A DNA stretch of 64,000 bases from Bin87 sp965220505 (GTDB lineage Bacteria; Chloroflexota; Dehalococcoidia; Lucifugimonadales; UBA3495): the NCBI GenBank assembly GCA_965220505.1, contig CBDCQE010000001.1, positions 1,674,001-1,738,000 of the forward strand. Reading direction: 5' to 3'. Both the position numbers and the translations under genes were made by a program. Under the pieces are notes generated by a model that worked only from the letters and a program-made list of their open reading frames with translations, ran no database searches and was not told the origin of the DNA. Positions 62,174-64,000 of the stretch are shown here, one piece after another; position 1 is the stretch's first letter, and every line of letters begins with the position of its first letter.

Positions 62174-63564
62174 CTACATGGTCTGGGCAGTTCCCGGGCC
62201 GTTTCCGTTTCGGCCCACGCCCACGTACTGGAAACCAAGGCGCTGCATCTTCGCGCCGTCCAGAGCGTTGCGCCCGTCGAACACGAAGCGCGGCGGGTTC
62301 ATGCAGCGCGCGATGTCCTGCCAGTTGGCTTCGACGAACTCCGACCACTCCGTCACCAGCACGATCGCCTGCGCTTGGTTGGCCGCCTCCAGCACATTGT
62401 CCACCAGACGCACCGTCGCGGGCAGATGGGGCCGGGCCATGTCCATCGCCACCGGGTCGTAGGCGCTGACGATAGCCCCGTCGTCGCACAGCGCGTTGAT
62501 CATGTCCAGGGAAGGCGCCTCGCGCACGTCGTCGGTGTCGGGCTTGAACGCCAGACCCAGAACTCCCACGCGCAAGCCGTCCATGCCGGCGCCAAATCGT
62601 TCCCGCAGCGCGTACACCGGCAGCAACCTCTGGCGGTTGTTGATATTGATCACCGACCGCAGCAGTTCCACGTTCGCCCCGCTGGTGAGCGCAACGTTAT
62701 CCAGCGCCCTCACGTCCTTTCCACGTTCGCCCCGCTGGTGAGCGCAACGTTATCCAGCGCCCTCACGTCCTTGGGGAAGCAGGAACCCCCGTATCCGACG
62801 CCGGCGTAGATCCGCCCGCCGGTTCTGGGATCCATGGCCATCCCGTCGCTGACGGCGTCGATGGACGCGCCCACCCGCTCGCACAGCGACGCTATCTCGT
62901 TGATGAACGAAATTCGGGTCGCCAGGAATGCGTTGCTGGCGTACTTGATCATCTCCGCGCTGGTGATGTCGGTGACGATATACGGCGCTTCAATCCCGGC
63001 GTGCATTGCCTTCACCAACGCGACGGACCTGCTGTCTCCAGGGTTGGCGCCGATGACGATGCGGTCGGGCCGCTGCCAGTCGCGCACGGCCTGGCCTTCG
63101 CGCAGGAACTCAGGGTTCGATACGTAGCGCAACCCGGCGGCGACGCGGTCCGCGTGGCGCATCTCCTGCTCGATCACCCGCTGGCCCGTGCCCGGAGGCA
63201 CGGTGCTCTTCATCACCACCAGGGTGTCGTCATGGTCCCTCGACCTGATCCAGTTCAGGGCGGACCTGACCTGGCTCAGGTCCGCCGCGCCGTTGGCGGT
63301 CTGAGGTGTGCCCGTGGCGATCAGGGTGATCTCGCCCAGCGGTTCGGTGACGCTGTCCGGATGTTTGAAACGCAGACGCTCCTCGTACAACGCCGAAACA
63401 ACCAATTCGTGCAAACCGGGTTCGTAAAAGGGCATGGCCCCGGATCGCAGTTGTGCAATGCGATCACTGTCTATGTCGACGCCAAGTATGCGGTGACCGG
63501 CGGCGGACAGGCAGGCTGCAGCCACCATCCCCACGTAGCCGAGGCCAATTACGGTGATATTCAA
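62174..63564 (-). pseudogene. UDP-glucose/GDP-mannose dehydrogenase, frame broken by a 53-bp tandem duplication
   Basis: The gene starts at a TTG (63564, GGAGG nine bases upstream) with the Rossmann motif ITVIGLGYVGMVAA, carries the catalytic Cys in GGSCFPKD and then shifts frame. The C-terminal half, in another frame from about 62713, has GVLGLAFKPDTDDVREAPS and the UDP-binding end DGRNALDG. Exactly at the break the coding block ALDNVALTSGANVE is present twice. Removing one 53-base copy restores a single frame of about 445 residues. Oxidises nucleotide-sugars to uronic acids for polysaccharide synthesis if intact. Sequencing or assembly error is possible. Confidence 0.85.
62666..62772. repeat. 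53-bp perfect tandem duplication
   Basis: Bases 62666-62719 are identical to 62719-62772 (period 53). 53 is not a multiple of three, so the second copy shifts the reading frame of the dehydrogenase. The two copies are identical, as expected for a very recent slippage event or an assembly artefact. Confidence 0.9.
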
Positions 63565-63807
63565 GGCGGGTCGCCTCCTTATTTTCCATGCTGACGGGGC
63601 ATGCATCCCGCATCAATTGTCGGGTTGGGCCGATTCCGGTGTCAAGGCAGTCCATCCACACTTCCTGCCAGCCACAGTGTTGAGCGCTTGCCCGCGAAAC
63701 GCCCGGTTGAATTCCCGCCCGTCGGTCGGCATACTGGCGCCACCAATCAAACCCGCAATCGACCTGGTTTGCTTACCTGGTCATTGCGCTTCAGGGAGAA
63801 CCACGTT

Positions 63808-64000
63808 ATGGCAACCCTGGTAACCGGTGGCGTCGGCTTCGTCGGGGCGAGCATAGTCAGGGAACTGGCCGCCCGCGGCCACGAGGTCGTCAGCTACGAC
63901 GTGCTAGCCGCCGACGCGCTGATGGAGCATTTCCTGGGAGACCTGGCCGAACGGGTCACTTTCATCGTCGGCGACATTCTTGACACGGCCGGTCTCGACG
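63808..64000 (+). CDS. NAD-dependent epimerase/dehydratase, N-terminal part (runs off the window)
   Basis: 64 codons from ATG 63808, AGGGAG upstream. LVTGGVGFVGASIVRELAARGHEV is the extended-SDR nucleotide-binding motif, followed by FIVGDILD. Probably a nucleotide-sugar epimerase or dehydratase. It is divergent from the ugd gene and both act on nucleotide sugars. Confidence 0.85.
   Translation, partial: MATLVTGGVGFVGASIVRELAARGHEVVSYDVLAADALMEHFLGDLAERVTFIVGDILDTAGLD

Noticed and set aside
62079..62489. N-terminal extension of the helicase to 62489
   Set aside because: This part is antisense to the C-terminal half of ugd and lacks any domain; ATG 62078 directly precedes the conserved RDYQ start of the helicase core.
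1..64000. CRISPR array
   Set aside because: No regular series of short direct repeats with unique spacers was seen anywhere; the only tandem repeat is the 53-bp duplication.
1..64000. Complete insertion sequence or prophage
   Set aside because: No transposase, integrase or phage structural gene was recognised; only small hairpin repeats are present.

Overview
The window looks like a high-GC chromosomal segment from a Chloroflexota bacterium, most plausibly of the SAR202/Dehalococcoidia type. Grounds: the gene order rpsB-tsf-pyrH-frr-uppS-cdsA-dxr, a very short EF-Ts (168 aa, as in Thermus and Chloroflexi), and repeated families of flavin-dependent luciferase-like monooxygenases (3), GMC oxidoreductases (3), SDRs and other catabolic enzymes typical of SAR202 genomes. 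The taxon is an inference from gene content; there is no rRNA gene in the window.

Layout. 1-5.7 kb: housekeeping operon on the minus strand from an extended -10 promoter before rpsB down to a partial dxr. 5.8-9.4 kb: a large secreted Fn3/Calx-beta-like/LRR protein whose signal peptide is joined to its only good start codon through an 18-base C tract (G on the plus strand) that is out of frame at the length shown. 9.4-10.8 kb: two MITE-like hairpin elements around a translationally coupled gene pair with a retropepsin-like protease. 10.8-15.1 kb: GatC-like protein, amidase, aldo/keto reductase, GMC oxidoreductase. 15.2-17.0 kb: OLD/AAA-type ATPase plus TOPRIM (DUF3226-like) protein, a candidate defence pair. 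17.1-19.3 kb: VWA protein and tRNA-Ala(GGC). 19.4-26.0 kb: SDR, GMC, beta-helix protein, Cys-rich small protein, class III extradiol dioxygenase-like protein, histidine kinase. 26.3-39.6 kb: dehydrogenase, rhodanese, luciferase-like oxidoreductase, LUD protein, PEP mutase/isocitrate lyase-like protein, GMC, CYTH protein, Gfo/Idh/MocA, Asp/Glu racemase-like, hydrolase, VOC and two beta-propellers. 39.8-42.6 kb: two convergent MFS transporters. 43.0-50.2 kb: DUF1800-DUF1501-NHL operon, MqnA-like protein, dienelactone hydrolase, DUF255 thioredoxin protein. 50.3-58.5 kb: two more luciferase-like oxidoreductases, a degenerate SDR, D-2-hydroxyacid dehydrogenase, orphan iron-type ABC permease, Uma2 nuclease, ThuA-like protein. 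58.6-62.1 kb: accessory patch with a second retropepsin-like protein, a VapBC-like pair and an SF2 helicase with zinc ribbons and a DUF4357-like tail. 62.2-64 kb: a UDP-glucose dehydrogenase gene split by a 53-bp tandem duplication, and the start of a nucleotide-sugar epimerase.

Taken together the cell appears to oxidise and cleave diverse organic compounds (flavin oxygenases, GMC dehydrogenases, lactonase, dienelactone hydrolase, ring-cleavage dioxygenase), with interspersed small mobile repeats, toxin-antitoxin and probable defence genes. The strongest unusual signals are the homopolymeric tract at the start of the surface protein, the ATPase/TOPRIM pair, the 53-bp duplication in ugd, and a palindromic repeat carried in frame inside the helicase.
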